Shown here piece by piece: positions 24,433 through 33,967 of a stretch of 64,000 nucleotides of DNA; position 1 is the stretch's first letter, and the number at the start of each line of letters is the position of its first letter. Origin of the DNA: CAZART01 sp964487555 (lineage in GTDB: Bacteria; Bacteroidota; Rhodothermia; Rhodothermales; VXPQ01); the NCBI GenBank assembly GCA_964487555.1, contig CAZART010000006.1:31212-95211 (forward strand), read 5' to 3'. The notes below the pieces were generated by a model. The model was not told the DNA's origin. It worked only from the letters and a program-made list of their open reading frames with translations, and did no database searches. The position numbers and the translations under genes are program-made.

Positions 24433-25497
24433 ATGCGGAAGTTGCTAGTAACCGGCTCATCAGGGCTCATCGGCTCAGAAGTGTGCAGCTATTTTGGCGC
24501 GCAGGGTTGGGAAGTCCATGGGGTCGACAATAATATGCGGGCCTTCTTTTTCGGCGCTGAAGGGGATACGCGGTGGAATCAACACCGCCTCCAGGCCGAG
24601 ATCCTACATTTCGAGCATCATGAGCTCGACATCCGCCGACGGCAAGACGTGTTGAACGTGATCGAGGACGTTCGTCCGGACGCGATCGTTCACGCGGCCG
24701 CACAGCCGTCCCACGATCTGGCAGCGAAGATGCCCTTCGAGGACTTTGACACAAACGCGGTCGGTACGCTGAATCTGCTTGAGGCGACCCGTCAGTATGC
24801 CCCGGAAGCGGTGTTCGTGCACATGTCTACGAACAAGGTGTATGGCGATGCTCCTAATGAGCTGCCTCTCGTAGAAACCGAGACCCGGTGGGACTATGCC
24901 CGACCGGAAGATTATGAAGGCGTGCGCGAGGACATGCGGATCGACCGATCCATGCACTCCATCTTCGGTGCGTCGAAAGTGGCTGCCGACGTCATGGTGC
25001 AGGAGTATGGCCGATACTTTGGGATGAAGACCTGTTGCCTGCGGGGCGGCTGCTTGACAGGGCCGAACCACGCCGGCGTTCAGCTGCATGGATTCTTGAG
25101 CTATCTCGTCAAGTCGAACATGCTTGGCCGCAAGTATACCATATTCGGCTACAAGGGCAAGCAGGTACGTGATAACATACACGCACTCGACGTGGCACGA
25201 TTCATCGAGGCGTTTATTCGTAATCCGCGTTCCGGGGAGGTGTACAACCTGGGAGGCGGTCGAGACAATTCCTGTTCGATTCTCGAAGCATTTTCGCTGG
25301 CCGAGGACGTCACCGGACAGAAGATGATCTACGACTACGAAGACTCCAATCGTTCAGGCGACCACATCTGCTATATGAGCGACCTATCGAAGATTAAGGA
25401 GCAGTATCCGTCATGGAGGATTTCGAAAAGTCTGCCGGACATCTTCGAGGAAATTCATCGTAGTTGGTTTTCGCGAATGGATGAGAGGGTCGCATGA
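24433..25497 (+). CDS. CDP-paratose 2-epimerase-like extended SDR
   Basis: 354 residues from ATG 24433, chosen because AAGGAG lies seven bases upstream; the frame is open back to 24289. Motifs: LLVTGSSGLIGSEVCSYF, GVDNNMRAFFFGAEGDTRWN, HAAAQPSHDLAAKMPFEDF, STNKVYGDAPNELPLVE, FGASKVAADVMVQEYGRYFG, CLRGGCLTGPNHAGVQLHGF and VYNLGGGRDNS. This set is that of the RfbE/CDP-tyvelose epimerase group, which interconverts 3,6-dideoxyhexoses bound to CDP. No CDP-glucose dehydratase or dideoxy-sugar reductase is seen nearby, so the true substrate may differ. Its stop overlaps the next start (ATGA). Confidence 0.85.
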   Translation: MRKLLVTGSSGLIGSEVCSYFGAQGWEVHGVDNNMRAFFFGAEGDTRWNQHRLQAEILHFEHHELDIRRRQDVLNVIEDVRPDAIVHAAAQPSHDLAAKMPFEDFDTNAVGTLNLLEATRQYAPEAVFVHMSTNKVYGDAPNELPLVETETRWDYARPEDYEGVREDMRIDRSMHSIFGASKVAADVMVQEYGRYFGMKTCCLRGGCLTGPNHAGVQLHGFLSYLVKSNMLGRKYTIFGYKGKQVRDNIHALDVARFIEAFIRNPRSGEVYNLGGGRDNSCSILEAFSLAEDVTGQKMIYDYEDSNRSGDHICYMSDLSKIKEQYPSWRISKSLPDIFEEIHRSWFSRMDERVA

Positions 25498-26702
25498 TTG
25501 CTTTTCTCCAACCCTTCGGAATCCAGTCGCCCGGGGGCGGTCCGCGTATTCTTCGTGCGCTACTCGAAGATGCGCCGGCTCCTTTTTTGAGCATCTGTAC
25601 GGCGCAAAGCCCGCCGGAGCCGACGGAGTGGGTCAAAGAGGAACATCTGCCGCTCCGGTTTAGCTTGGGACCTCTGGAGGCACGGTTCAGTCACCATTTA
25701 TGGGGGCTTTATCGTTCGGCGCTTATGCGGCCGGCACGGCGTATGCAATACGCGCGATTTGAACGGCGGCTCGAAGAAACGCTCGTGAAACAGGGCGTGT
25801 CGGGCGTCCACGCGGTTGCTCACGGCACGACGTTCCGGCATGCCTATCGTGTAGCCCGGCGACTCGAACTTCCGTTTTATCTGACGATACACGATGATCT
25901 GCCCTACAATTTGCAGCCGTCGACGCCGGCGTTCGTGAACGAGGTCACCGGGTGGCTTCGTTGTGCATGGAGGGGGGCGACCGGTCGGATCGTCATATCC
26001 GAAGCCATGGGGGAAGAGTACTGCCGGCGGTTTGGCAAGCTTCCCTACGAAGTGGTTACGGACGGGCTAAGCGACGTACCGGCGGCTCCCCGACCGCGGT
26101 CGCGCGATCGTTTACGGGTTTACTTGATGGGTTCCATCCACGTTAGCTACGAACCTAACTTCCGAGCGCTGCTGGCGGCCCTCGACCAGGTCGGTAGGCT
26201 GTGGCCGAGCGGAAAAATATCCTTAACGACGCGCGGAGGTTTCCCCTTCGATCTCCGGCATGAAGGCGTTGAAGTAAACGAGCTGCCCTGGGGTAGCGAG
26301 GCGGACGTCGAAAATGATCTTCGCAGTGCCGATTTGGTCTACTTGCCCCTGCCGTTTCAGGAGGCGTTTGAATCCTTCGTTCGGTATAGCCTCTCGACAA
26401 AGATGGTTACGTACCTCGGTAGTGGCCTACCGATCCTCTATCACGGTCCCCATCATGCAGCAGCGGCAGCGCTTCTTTCACAGCATCACGCAGCCGTTAT
26501 CGCCGATACGCTCGATTCCAACGACTTAGCGTCCCACATCGCAGGTTCTATGGATGAGTCGGACGTGCTGGTCACCAACGCGCTGGCGCTGGGCAAAAAA
26601 CAGTTCGATTTGCGATCCCAGCGGGAGAAATTCTGGAGGATGCTCGAATTCGGGACGCACAAAATGGTCGACAGGCCCACTCCCGTTTTAGAGGGGGGCT
26701 GA
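25494..26702 (+). CDS. putative GT-B glycosyltransferase
   Basis: 402 residues, starting in an ATGA overlap with the epimerase. The N-terminal IAFLQPFGIQSPGGGPRILR resembles the glycine loop of GT4 enzymes. FYLTIHDDLPYNLQPS and GRIVISEAMGEEYCRRFG form the inter-domain part. VYLPLPFQEAFESFVRYSLS followed by TYLGSGLPILYHGP is the donor-site helix. The usual E-x7-E is only weakly present, so the family call is softer than for its neighbours. It acts within the same polysaccharide operon. Confidence 0.75.
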   Translation: MIAFLQPFGIQSPGGGPRILRALLEDAPAPFLSICTAQSPPEPTEWVKEEHLPLRFSLGPLEARFSHHLWGLYRSALMRPARRMQYARFERRLEETLVKQGVSGVHAVAHGTTFRHAYRVARRLELPFYLTIHDDLPYNLQPSTPAFVNEVTGWLRCAWRGATGRIVISEAMGEEYCRRFGKLPYEVVTDGLSDVPAAPRPRSRDRLRVYLMGSIHVSYEPNFRALLAALDQVGRLWPSGKISLTTRGGFPFDLRHEGVEVNELPWGSEADVENDLRSADLVYLPLPFQEAFESFVRYSLSTKMVTYLGSGLPILYHGPHHAAAAALLSQHHAAVIADTLDSNDLASHIAGSMDESDVLVTNALALGKKQFDLRSQREKFWRMLEFGTHKMVDRPTPVLEGG

Positions 26703-26745
26703 CGTTGTTACCACTATTCTAAACATCGACGCGAGGAGGTCATCC

Positions 26746-27750
26746 ATGCAACGAAAAGCTCTTATTACGGGGATAACCGGCCAGGACGGTTCTTATTTGG
26801 CGGAGTTTTTGCTACAACAAGGATATGAAGTTCATGGCATTGTGCGTCGGGTCGCGCTTGAAGACCCCGACCATCGGATGCAGAGGATTCGTCATCTGCT
26901 CAACGACATTGTAATCCATGCGGCATCGCTTGAGAGTTATCCCAGCGTTTTTAAGGCGGTGCAGCGGATCGCTCCCGACGAATGCTACCACCTTGCGGCC
27001 CAGAGTTTCGTCAGCTATTCGTTCGAGGACGAATTCTCGACGTTCGACGTGAACATCAACGGAACCCACTACATCCTGTCGGCTCTCAAGGAGCTCGCGC
27101 CGGAATGCCGAATCTACTTTGCGGCATCCAGCGAGATGTTCGGCAAAGTGCATGAGGTTCCTCAGAATGAAGAAACACCTTTTCACCCACGCTCGGCCTA
27201 TGGAATTTCGAAAGTTGCGGGGTATCACTTGACGCGCAATTACCGAGAAGCCTATAACCTCCACGCCTCCTCCGGTATTCTGTACAATCACGAATCCCCG
27301 CGGAGGGGCTTCGAATTCGTGACGCGCAAGATCACGCACCACGTGGCCCAGATCAAGCTTGGTCTGGCCGACGAGCTCCGGCTCGGAAACCTGGAGGCGA
27401 AGCGAGATTGGGGCCATGCACGAGACTACGTCCGCGCCATGTGGATGATGTTGCAGCAGGACACCCCCGACGACTATGTCGTAGCCACCGGCGAAACGCA
27501 CTCGGTGCGAGAGTTCGTCGACAAGGCATTTTCATGTGTAGGACTCGACTACCGAAATCGCGTCGTTATTGATGAACGATTTTTCCGGCCTGCCGAGGTT
27601 GAGATTCTTCTGGGCGATTGTACAAAAGCACAGCGCGTGCTCGGGTGGTCGTACGCCTGCTCGTTCGACGAGCTCGTTGAGGAGATGGTTGATGCCGATA
27701 TGAAGCGCGTAAAGGGCGGTGTAACTGCGGAATCGCTTGCGGCTGCTTGA
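26746..27750 (+). CDS. gmd: GDP-mannose 4,6-dehydratase
   Basis: 334 residues with a strong AGGAGG (26734-26739) before ATG 26746. Diagnostic motifs: ALITGITGQDGSYLAEFLL, GIVRR, HLAAQSFVSYSFEDE, ASSEMFGKVHEVPQNE, SAYGISKVAGYHLTRNYREA, NHESPRRGFEFVTRKI and LGNLEAKRDWGHARDYV. It converts GDP-D-mannose to GDP-4-keto-6-deoxy-D-mannose, precursor of GDP-fucose, GDP-rhamnose, perosamine and others. No fucose synthase or perosamine aminotransferase is present in the window. One of the SDR enzymes upstream, or a gene elsewhere, must complete the pathway. Confidence 0.95.
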   Translation: MQRKALITGITGQDGSYLAEFLLQQGYEVHGIVRRVALEDPDHRMQRIRHLLNDIVIHAASLESYPSVFKAVQRIAPDECYHLAAQSFVSYSFEDEFSTFDVNINGTHYILSALKELAPECRIYFAASSEMFGKVHEVPQNEETPFHPRSAYGISKVAGYHLTRNYREAYNLHASSGILYNHESPRRGFEFVTRKITHHVAQIKLGLADELRLGNLEAKRDWGHARDYVRAMWMMLQQDTPDDYVVATGETHSVREFVDKAFSCVGLDYRNRVVIDERFFRPAEVEILLGDCTKAQRVLGWSYACSFDELVEEMVDADMKRVKGGVTAESLAAA

Positions 27751-27808
27751 GCACGTTTCATCGGACACCGTAGCACGTAGGTCGAAAGTTTGTAGGTTTG
27801 AACCACTG

Positions 27809-28936
27809 ATGCGGCAGAAGATTGATTTAGTATTCCCCGTATTGCCTCCGGTTCTCGACGGGATTGGGGATCATACAGCCTGCTTAGCGCGAGCACTAGC
27901 CGATAATGCGGATGTCCGGATATGGACGTCATCAGGCGATTTCAACCCCATATCCGGTGTTGAAATTGCGGAAGCTTTTACCGTTTCAAAGCCGTGGGGA
28001 GTGAATCGCTTGCTGGACCGGATCGAGACCGATCCGCCCGACTGGCTCGTTTTTCAATTCAATCAATTCAGTTATGGCCGATGGGGTCTTAATCCGAACT
28101 TGCCGCTGCTGCTTGGAAAGATGAAGCGCAGAATTCCTCGCATGCGGATTGTCTGGATAGCGCACGAGGACTTCGTACCTGTGTCCAGCTTGAAATTCGC
28201 CGTAATGACCACCTGGCAACGATGGCAATTCTGGATGTTGGGACGCCGGTCGGACCTCGTGTTTTTCTCCATCGATCCGTGGGTAAGAAAGTATCAACCG
28301 TGGTTTCGCGATGTTCGGGTTGAACATTTGCCGATTGGTTCGACGATGCCGCGCCTGGACGTCGCTCGCCGGCAGGCCCGCGAACGCATCGGCATCAGCG
28401 AGGAGACCTTTGTCGCCGGCGTGTTCGGAACGGTCAATCCGTCCCGGCTATTAGCCCACATCAAGCGGGCAAGTCTTGCCCTACAGGGCCGCGCAAAAGA
28501 GTTTGTGCTTCTCTATGTAGGTCCGCACGGGCAGGCTATGAAAGCCGCCATGGATCCTCTACCGGTGATGGCTACGGGTGCGCTCTCCGCGAAAGACGTC
28601 TCCGTCCACCTGTCGGCCATGGACATTCATTTGACTCCGTTTATCGACGGGGTGTCGACGCGAAGAACGTCGTTCATGGCCGGTCTGCAGCACGCTATTC
28701 CGACCGTTGGGACGGCTGGTCCACTCACGGACGACGTTCTCCGGTCAGCCGCCGGAGAGTCCTTTTTGCTGACGCCCGTTGAGAACGCCGATGCCTTCGC
28801 CGCCTCGGCGATCAGTCTGTTTGATTCACCAGAGTGGCGTACCGCCATGGGCTCAGCCGGTCGATCGCTTTACGATGCGTCGTTTTCTTTCGACGCTACC
28901 GCCCAAAAATTTTTGCGTGTGATCGCAGACTGCTGA
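27809..28936 (+). CDS. putative GT-B glycosyltransferase
   Basis: 375 residues from ATG 27809; the frame is open from TTG 27737, which would overlap gmd. The start FPVLPPVLDGIGDHTACLAR resembles the N-terminal loop of GT4 enzymes. GVFGTVNPSRLLAHIKRA and the donor-site region MDIHLTPFIDGVSTRRTSF plus a Gly-rich IPTVGTAGPLTDDVL follow. The canonical E-x7-E is absent, so it is a divergent member. It ends one base before the next gene. Confidence 0.75.
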   Translation: MRQKIDLVFPVLPPVLDGIGDHTACLARALADNADVRIWTSSGDFNPISGVEIAEAFTVSKPWGVNRLLDRIETDPPDWLVFQFNQFSYGRWGLNPNLPLLLGKMKRRIPRMRIVWIAHEDFVPVSSLKFAVMTTWQRWQFWMLGRRSDLVFFSIDPWVRKYQPWFRDVRVEHLPIGSTMPRLDVARRQARERIGISEETFVAGVFGTVNPSRLLAHIKRASLALQGRAKEFVLLYVGPHGQAMKAAMDPLPVMATGALSAKDVSVHLSAMDIHLTPFIDGVSTRRTSFMAGLQHAIPTVGTAGPLTDDVLRSAAGESFLLTPVENADAFAASAISLFDSPEWRTAMGSAGRSLYDASFSFDATAQKFLRVIADC

Positions 28937-28937
28937 T

Positions 28938-30095
28938 ATGAAGGTTGCCGTTCTCATGCCAATGGCCGTACAGCGCGGTGGGGGGGAGTTAATGCTTACC
29001 CAGCTGCTCGAACACGGCCGCCGTGCAGACATCCAGTGGGTCGTTGTCTTTTTTGAAGACGGGCCGCTCGTTTCGCATGTCAAAAACTTAGGAGTCGAAA
29101 CGAGCGTCGTTGATACCGGGCGACTGCGTGAAGTCCACCGCTTCATACGCAGTGTCGCGGCGATCGGTCAACGGCTTCGTACATGTGGCGCCAACATCGT
29201 GTTCAGCTGGTCCGCCAAACCCCATTTGTACGGCAGCCTGGCCGCGCTGATGGCCGGCATCCCTTCCGTATGGTATCAGCTCGGCTATCCGAAAGGGATT
29301 CATTTGAGCCTGCTCGACCGCGTCTCGACAGCCATGCCGGCACGAGGCGTCGTTACCCTGTCAAAGGGGGGTGCTGCTGCACAAGAACAACTCTGGCCGC
29401 ATCGACCCACGCGTCTCGTATACCCCGGCGTAGAGCTCGATCGATTCGACCCGGACCGTCTACCGCCGCCTGGCGAAGCTCGAGAGCGGCTCGGGCTACC
29501 TGGGACGGGACCCTTGATCGGTATGGTAGGCCGCCTCCAGCGATGGAAAGGAATGCATGTCCTTCTCGAGGCGATGCCGAGCATTCTAAAGGAAGAGCCG
29601 GCGGCGCACTGCGTCATCGTAGGGGGGCGTCACCAGCTGGAAGCGAACTATGAAGCCTTTTTGCACGAGCGAATCGATGCGTTGGAGTTGGAGGCGCATG
29701 TGACGATGGCGGGCTTTCAACAAAACATTCCGGAGTGGATGCAGGCCATGGATGTGGTGGTGCACGCTTCGGAAGACGAGCCGTTCGGCATCGTCATTTT
29801 AGAGGGTATGGCGCTGGGAAAACCGGTCGTCGCGGGGAATACGGTAGGGCCGAGCGAAATTATCCGAAATGGCCATGACGGCCTCCTCGCGCCGTACGGA
29901 GATCCGGACGCGTTGGCCGAGAAGATCCTCGACTACATCACAGATCCTGAATTCATGCGCGTCGTTGGAACGGCCGCTCGAGCTCGCGCCGCACAATTCT
30001 CGCCGCAGCAGTACGCAAATAACGTGATAGAAGCTCTTCAGCATTTTGTATTGGATGGGGACGTTATACGCCAGAAGCGCACGGTACGCGCGTGA
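28938..30095 (+). CDS. GT4-family glycosyltransferase
   Basis: 385 residues. N-terminal loop LMPMAVQRGGGELMLTQLLE, acceptor domain ending in GVVTLSKGGAAAQEQLWP, donor domain with IGMVGRLQRWKGMHVLLEAM, and the E-x7-E segment SEDEPFGIVILEGMALGKPV. This is a well-preserved retaining GT-B enzyme of the cytosolic repeat-unit assembly. Only one base separates it from the gene upstream, indicating a shared transcript. Confidence 0.92.
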   Translation: MKVAVLMPMAVQRGGGELMLTQLLEHGRRADIQWVVVFFEDGPLVSHVKNLGVETSVVDTGRLREVHRFIRSVAAIGQRLRTCGANIVFSWSAKPHLYGSLAALMAGIPSVWYQLGYPKGIHLSLLDRVSTAMPARGVVTLSKGGAAAQEQLWPHRPTRLVYPGVELDRFDPDRLPPPGEARERLGLPGTGPLIGMVGRLQRWKGMHVLLEAMPSILKEEPAAHCVIVGGRHQLEANYEAFLHERIDALELEAHVTMAGFQQNIPEWMQAMDVVVHASEDEPFGIVILEGMALGKPVVAGNTVGPSEIIRNGHDGLLAPYGDPDALAEKILDYITDPEFMRVVGTAARARAAQFSPQQYANNVIEALQHFVLDGDVIRQKRTVRA

Positions 30096-30214
30096 ACGGA
30101 CTGCTCCCGTCACGCCAGGGGCGCCTAAACTCCTGGCCTCAGGCGTGAATCAAGTTGAGAGTAGGTTGGAAAGTGTCGACTACGGGAATTCATATATCAT
30201 CCGGTACGTCGCGC

Positions 30215-31597
30215 ATGCGGCTAAAGGCGGCGTGGCCCCTCCTGGCCAGCGTGCTCTTGGCGGGTGCGAGTGTATTTCTCATGATGAAGGGCCAGGTGCG
30301 GCTGGCGATCATGCTTGCGATCGCCGTTCCCGTGCTGACGCTGGCCGCCATCCAAGTTCGACTCGGCATCCTGGCCATTCTCATCTACGTCGTCTTGATG
30401 GGAGACTTCCGGCGCCTGCTCATACCGATCATCGGCTGGTCGGGCCAGGATCCCCTGCTTCTGCTGTCTGTGGCCTTCTCCATCTTATTATGCGGAATGG
30501 CCATTGCATCTCGGTTGATTCGGATCGACACGCCGCTGGCACGGTGGGTCCTGGCGCTCACCGTCGTTATGATTCTCCAGATATTTAACCCGAAGCAGGG
30601 CGGGCTGATCGTAGGCGTAGCCGGCGCATTGTTTTTCCTCGGGCCCATCGTGTGGTTTTGGATCGGACGGACGTACGCCGACCTTGCTTTCATGAAGCTT
30701 TTTTTCAACGTCGTGCTCGCGCTAGCGGTGGTTGCGGCCGTGATGGGCTATTATCAATCGTTTTACGGCTACCTTCCATACCAGATGGACTGGTATGAGA
30801 TCGCAGGATATACGGCGTTGGGACCACGACATAGTCTCAAGGCGATCTCCCTATTCTCGTCGACGACCGAATATTCTATGTTCGTGTTGACGGCGGCAAC
30901 GGTGGCGTGGGCAGCCGTACTTACGAAGAAGCCGGCCATGATCATCCTGGTGCCTATAATGATCGCGGGCGCATTTCTCACAGGCAGTAGAGGTCCAATC
31001 GTCCACTTTTTGCTGGCGGCTACGACACTCTGGGCGGTCAAAGGTCGTTCAATGCCGGTCTGGATCGGCCGAGGCGTGCTTGCGCTTTGCATCGGCATCG
31101 GAGGACTTGTTTGGAGTCTGACTCAGCTACAAGAGATGCAAGTGAGCGGCCCTGCCAGACATCACGTCCAGCATCAAGTCGATGGCCTTTTAAATCCTAC
31201 GGATGCCGAGCATTCGACGGCCGGCTTGCACGCCCGCATGGCTTTTTCCGGATACCGTCTCGCATTTAGGGAACCTCTTGGAAGGGGAATAGGCGTGTCC
31301 ACAAAGGCTGCCGGGAAATTCGGAGGCCAGGGGTACAACACCGAGACCGATGTTGGGAACGTCTTAGTATCTACCGGAATCATCGGAGGTCTAATCTACC
31401 ACGTATTGATTGTTCTCACCTTTATCACCGCCTTCAAATACTGGTTCAAGACGCGTAATGTGGTAGGCCTATCCATCCTGGGTATCATCACGCTCTCCTT
31501 CCTGGGTTGGCTGGCAGGCGGTCGATACGCGGTCGCAGTCATCGTGTGGATCTGCATCGGAGCCTTAGATAGACTCAATTCAAGCACCGAGTCATGA
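30215..31597 (+). CDS. O-antigen ligase/polymerase-like membrane protein
   Basis: 460 residues from ATG 30215; the frame is open from TTG 30155. Ten or more hydrophobic helices are visible. A large periplasmic loop between about residues 315 and 380 contains ARMAFSGYRLAFREPLGRGI, the W/A-R-x-G..P.GxG pattern of the Wzy_C/WaaL superfamily. The protein should polymerise repeat units (Wzy role) or attach the chain to a carrier on the periplasmic side. With the ABC flippase it would complete a Wzy-like pathway. No second candidate polymerase is seen in the window. Confidence 0.85.
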   Translation: MRLKAAWPLLASVLLAGASVFLMMKGQVRLAIMLAIAVPVLTLAAIQVRLGILAILIYVVLMGDFRRLLIPIIGWSGQDPLLLLSVAFSILLCGMAIASRLIRIDTPLARWVLALTVVMILQIFNPKQGGLIVGVAGALFFLGPIVWFWIGRTYADLAFMKLFFNVVLALAVVAAVMGYYQSFYGYLPYQMDWYEIAGYTALGPRHSLKAISLFSSTTEYSMFVLTAATVAWAAVLTKKPAMIILVPIMIAGAFLTGSRGPIVHFLLAATTLWAVKGRSMPVWIGRGVLALCIGIGGLVWSLTQLQEMQVSGPARHHVQHQVDGLLNPTDAEHSTAGLHARMAFSGYRLAFREPLGRGIGVSTKAAGKFGGQGYNTETDVGNVLVSTGIIGGLIYHVLIVLTFITAFKYWFKTRNVVGLSILGIITLSFLGWLAGGRYAVAVIVWICIGALDRLNSSTES

Positions 31598-31709
31598 AAG
31601 CTGCGGTGAAATAGATGAACACAGCCGAGCCTGTATTCTGGAATCCAATCATCGTTGGCAATGAATGGCATATCGCAGATGAATCAGATTGCAATAACTA
31701 ATTGCCTAT

Positions 31710-32672
31710 ATGACTCTCATCAATCTTTCTAACATTACGAACTGGATTCTTGTAACTGGTGTCATACGGAGTGGCACGACGTTTGCGGGGAAGGTACTCA
31801 GTCTCCCTATCGAAGTCGACTATTTGCATGAACCGTTCAACGGAGGTCGCAGCCTGCCGGATCGTGAGCCTTTAGTGCCCCAATATGTTCGGCCGGGGGT
31901 CAACGGTGAGGACGTCAGCGAATATCACCGTCAGCTGTCCCAAATATTTAAATTCAACATTTCGCTTAAGACGTCGTCGACCGACCGTGACCCCTGGTAT
32001 CTACGGGTCTCAAAAAAATTCGTGGGAAGTCGGGGTCCGTTCTATTTAAGGCTTGCGCGGTCGAATCCATTTCACAAGGCCGCCATCATTAAGGATCCTA
32101 CGAGCAAAATGGTCGCGGAATACCTCTACTTGAATTTCGGCGTTAAGCCCGTAGTGATCGTACGACATCCCGTGTCACTAGTGGCGAGTCTGAAGCGGGT
32201 AGGTTGGTGGCCGGGAGTCGAGGAGTATGCGGCGTCACCCGATCTTGCTGCAGACTTCTTTTCCGACGAGATGGAATTTCTCAACAGGAACTGGTCGGAC
32301 CCCCTGTTAAAGTCTGCAGCGCACTGGCGCGCCAGCTATAAGTTCTTGCTGGCACAGGCGGCGAAGTATCCTGATTGGCACATTGTAACGCATGAAGCCA
32401 TGAGTGCGGACCCCATCAACGTATTTGAACGGCTCTACGAAAGCCTCGATCTCCCGTGGTCTTCCAGTGTGCGTAAAAAGATTGAGCGAATGACGCAAAA
32501 AGGTTCCGCCGAGGCGAAGAATGGGAGAGTGATGGATTTGACACGCAATAGTAGTGAGATTTTCAAATTACGCCGCGATTCGCTGTCCATCGAGGAGCGT
32601 CGATCCATTTTTGAGGTAGTAAAAGACGTGGCATTGGATATATATCCACGAAATACATTTGCGATAGATTAG
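31710..32672 (+). CDS. sulfotransferase 2
   Basis: 320 residues. PAPS-binding loop ILVTGVIRSGTTFAGKVLS at residues 13-31, and 3'-phosphate-binding segment KPVVIVRHPVSLVASLKR at about 148-165. The middle (KTSSTDRDPW, IIKDPTSKMVAEYL) is shared with bacterial sulfotransferases of uncharacterised specificity. It is cytosolic and probably modifies a sugar of the repeat unit. Codon use is somewhat A+T-richer than the genes upstream. The 112-base gap before it and 49 bases after suggest it still belongs to the cluster transcript. Confidence 0.88.
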   Translation: MTLINLSNITNWILVTGVIRSGTTFAGKVLSLPIEVDYLHEPFNGGRSLPDREPLVPQYVRPGVNGEDVSEYHRQLSQIFKFNISLKTSSTDRDPWYLRVSKKFVGSRGPFYLRLARSNPFHKAAIIKDPTSKMVAEYLYLNFGVKPVVIVRHPVSLVASLKRVGWWPGVEEYAASPDLAADFFSDEMEFLNRNWSDPLLKSAAHWRASYKFLLAQAAKYPDWHIVTHEAMSADPINVFERLYESLDLPWSSSVRKKIERMTQKGSAEAKNGRVMDLTRNSSEIFKLRRDSLSIEERRSIFEVVKDVALDIYPRNTFAID

Positions 32673-32721
32673 TGCATCAGCGAACAGGAAAAGCAAAATA
32701 ATAAAGGGGTTAGATTATAAA

Positions 32722-33891
32722 ATGAATATCGCCGTCGTAACTCATAATATTTTAAAGGGAGATGGCCAGGGACGGGTCAACTACGAGCTCGTGCAATGCT
32801 TGCGTGAAAACGGTGTCGGCGTCGAGATGATCGCGGATCGTGTAGCTCCAGAGCTCGAGGACATGGGGGCAACATGGATCCCGGTTCATCCGTGCACGAG
32901 CGACATTGATCTCGTCAAGGGCTGGCACTTCAGACGCTTGGCTAACGAGGTCATCGCCAAGAACGCCACGCGCTACGCTGCAACGATTGCATGCGGAGCC
33001 GTATTGTCGATTCCACATGCGCTGAACGTCGCCCACTTTGTACACGGTACCTGGCTCCGGTCACCGTTTCACCCGTCGCGTGTAAAGATGGGTCTCAACA
33101 GCTCCTATCAGCGGGCGTACTCGAACTTCAACGCCGCCTGGGAACGGACCGCCTTCGATCGGGCGAGACATGTTGTGGCTGTCTCGGAGATGGTGAAGAA
33201 GGAGCTGGAAGAGATCGGCGTCCCAGGTGACAAGATAAGCGTCGTGATCAACGGGGTTGATTTGGAAGAATTTTCACCGGGACCGTACAATCGAAGAGAG
33301 CTTGGACTCCCTGAAGGCGTTGTCTTGGGGCTATTTGCGGGCGACATTCGATCTTCGAGAAAGAACCTCGACAGTGTGCTACGTGCGCTTCCGGACGTCG
33401 CCAATGCCCACGTCGCCGTTGCAGGGTCACTGGCGCGCAGTCCGTACCCGGCGCTTGCTGAGAGACTTGGTGTAGGAGACCGCGTCCATTTTCTCGGTTT
33501 CCGCAGCGACATTGCGAGCCTGATGCGGGCATCGGACTTCTTTGTCTTTCCGTCACGGTTCGACCCGTGCCCGCTCGTTCTGCTCGAAGCGCTGGCTTCC
33601 GGATTGCCGATAATTACGACGACATCCGTCGGTTCGTCCACGCTGATCACGTCAGAATCGGGATTCGTTTTGAGCGAATCGGATGATTTGAACGGGTTGC
33701 GTCGAGCCATGCAGATCCTGACCGCGGAGACCAAGACGAGGAAAGAAATGGGCCGGCGGGCGCGGGCGACCGCTCACGAGTACTCATGGAATAAGATGGG
33801 GGAACGGTACCTATCGATTATTGAGAATTATGTGAGCGGTAGCGACTTCAGCAAGAAATACGTGACGCCGGTGGTCGCGCTGTCGGGATAG
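32722..33891 (+). CDS. GT4-family glycosyltransferase
   Basis: 389 residues. Features in order: N-terminal GDGQGRVNYELVQCL, AHFVHGTWLRSPFHPSR, HVVAVSEMVKKELEEIG, VINGVDLEEFSPGPYNRREL, LFAGDIRSSRKNLDSVLRAL and the donor motif FPSRFDPCPLVLLEALASGL with E-x7-E spacing. This is a typical retaining GT-B enzyme. It is preceded by an A+T-rich 49-base gap that contains AAAGGGG about 15 bases before the start. Confidence 0.92.
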   Translation: MNIAVVTHNILKGDGQGRVNYELVQCLRENGVGVEMIADRVAPELEDMGATWIPVHPCTSDIDLVKGWHFRRLANEVIAKNATRYAATIACGAVLSIPHALNVAHFVHGTWLRSPFHPSRVKMGLNSSYQRAYSNFNAAWERTAFDRARHVVAVSEMVKKELEEIGVPGDKISVVINGVDLEEFSPGPYNRRELGLPEGVVLGLFAGDIRSSRKNLDSVLRALPDVANAHVAVAGSLARSPYPALAERLGVGDRVHFLGFRSDIASLMRASDFFVFPSRFDPCPLVLLEALASGLPIITTTSVGSSTLITSESGFVLSESDDLNGLRRAMQILTAETKTRKEMGRRARATAHEYSWNKMGERYLSIIENYVSGSDFSKKYVTPVVALSG

Positions 33892-33967
33892 GCCTGCAAG
33901 GACGTGCAGAGATGTTGCGCAACCTGGTTCTTGTCGACACTCTCTGATCTGGTGGATTGATTGTGGC

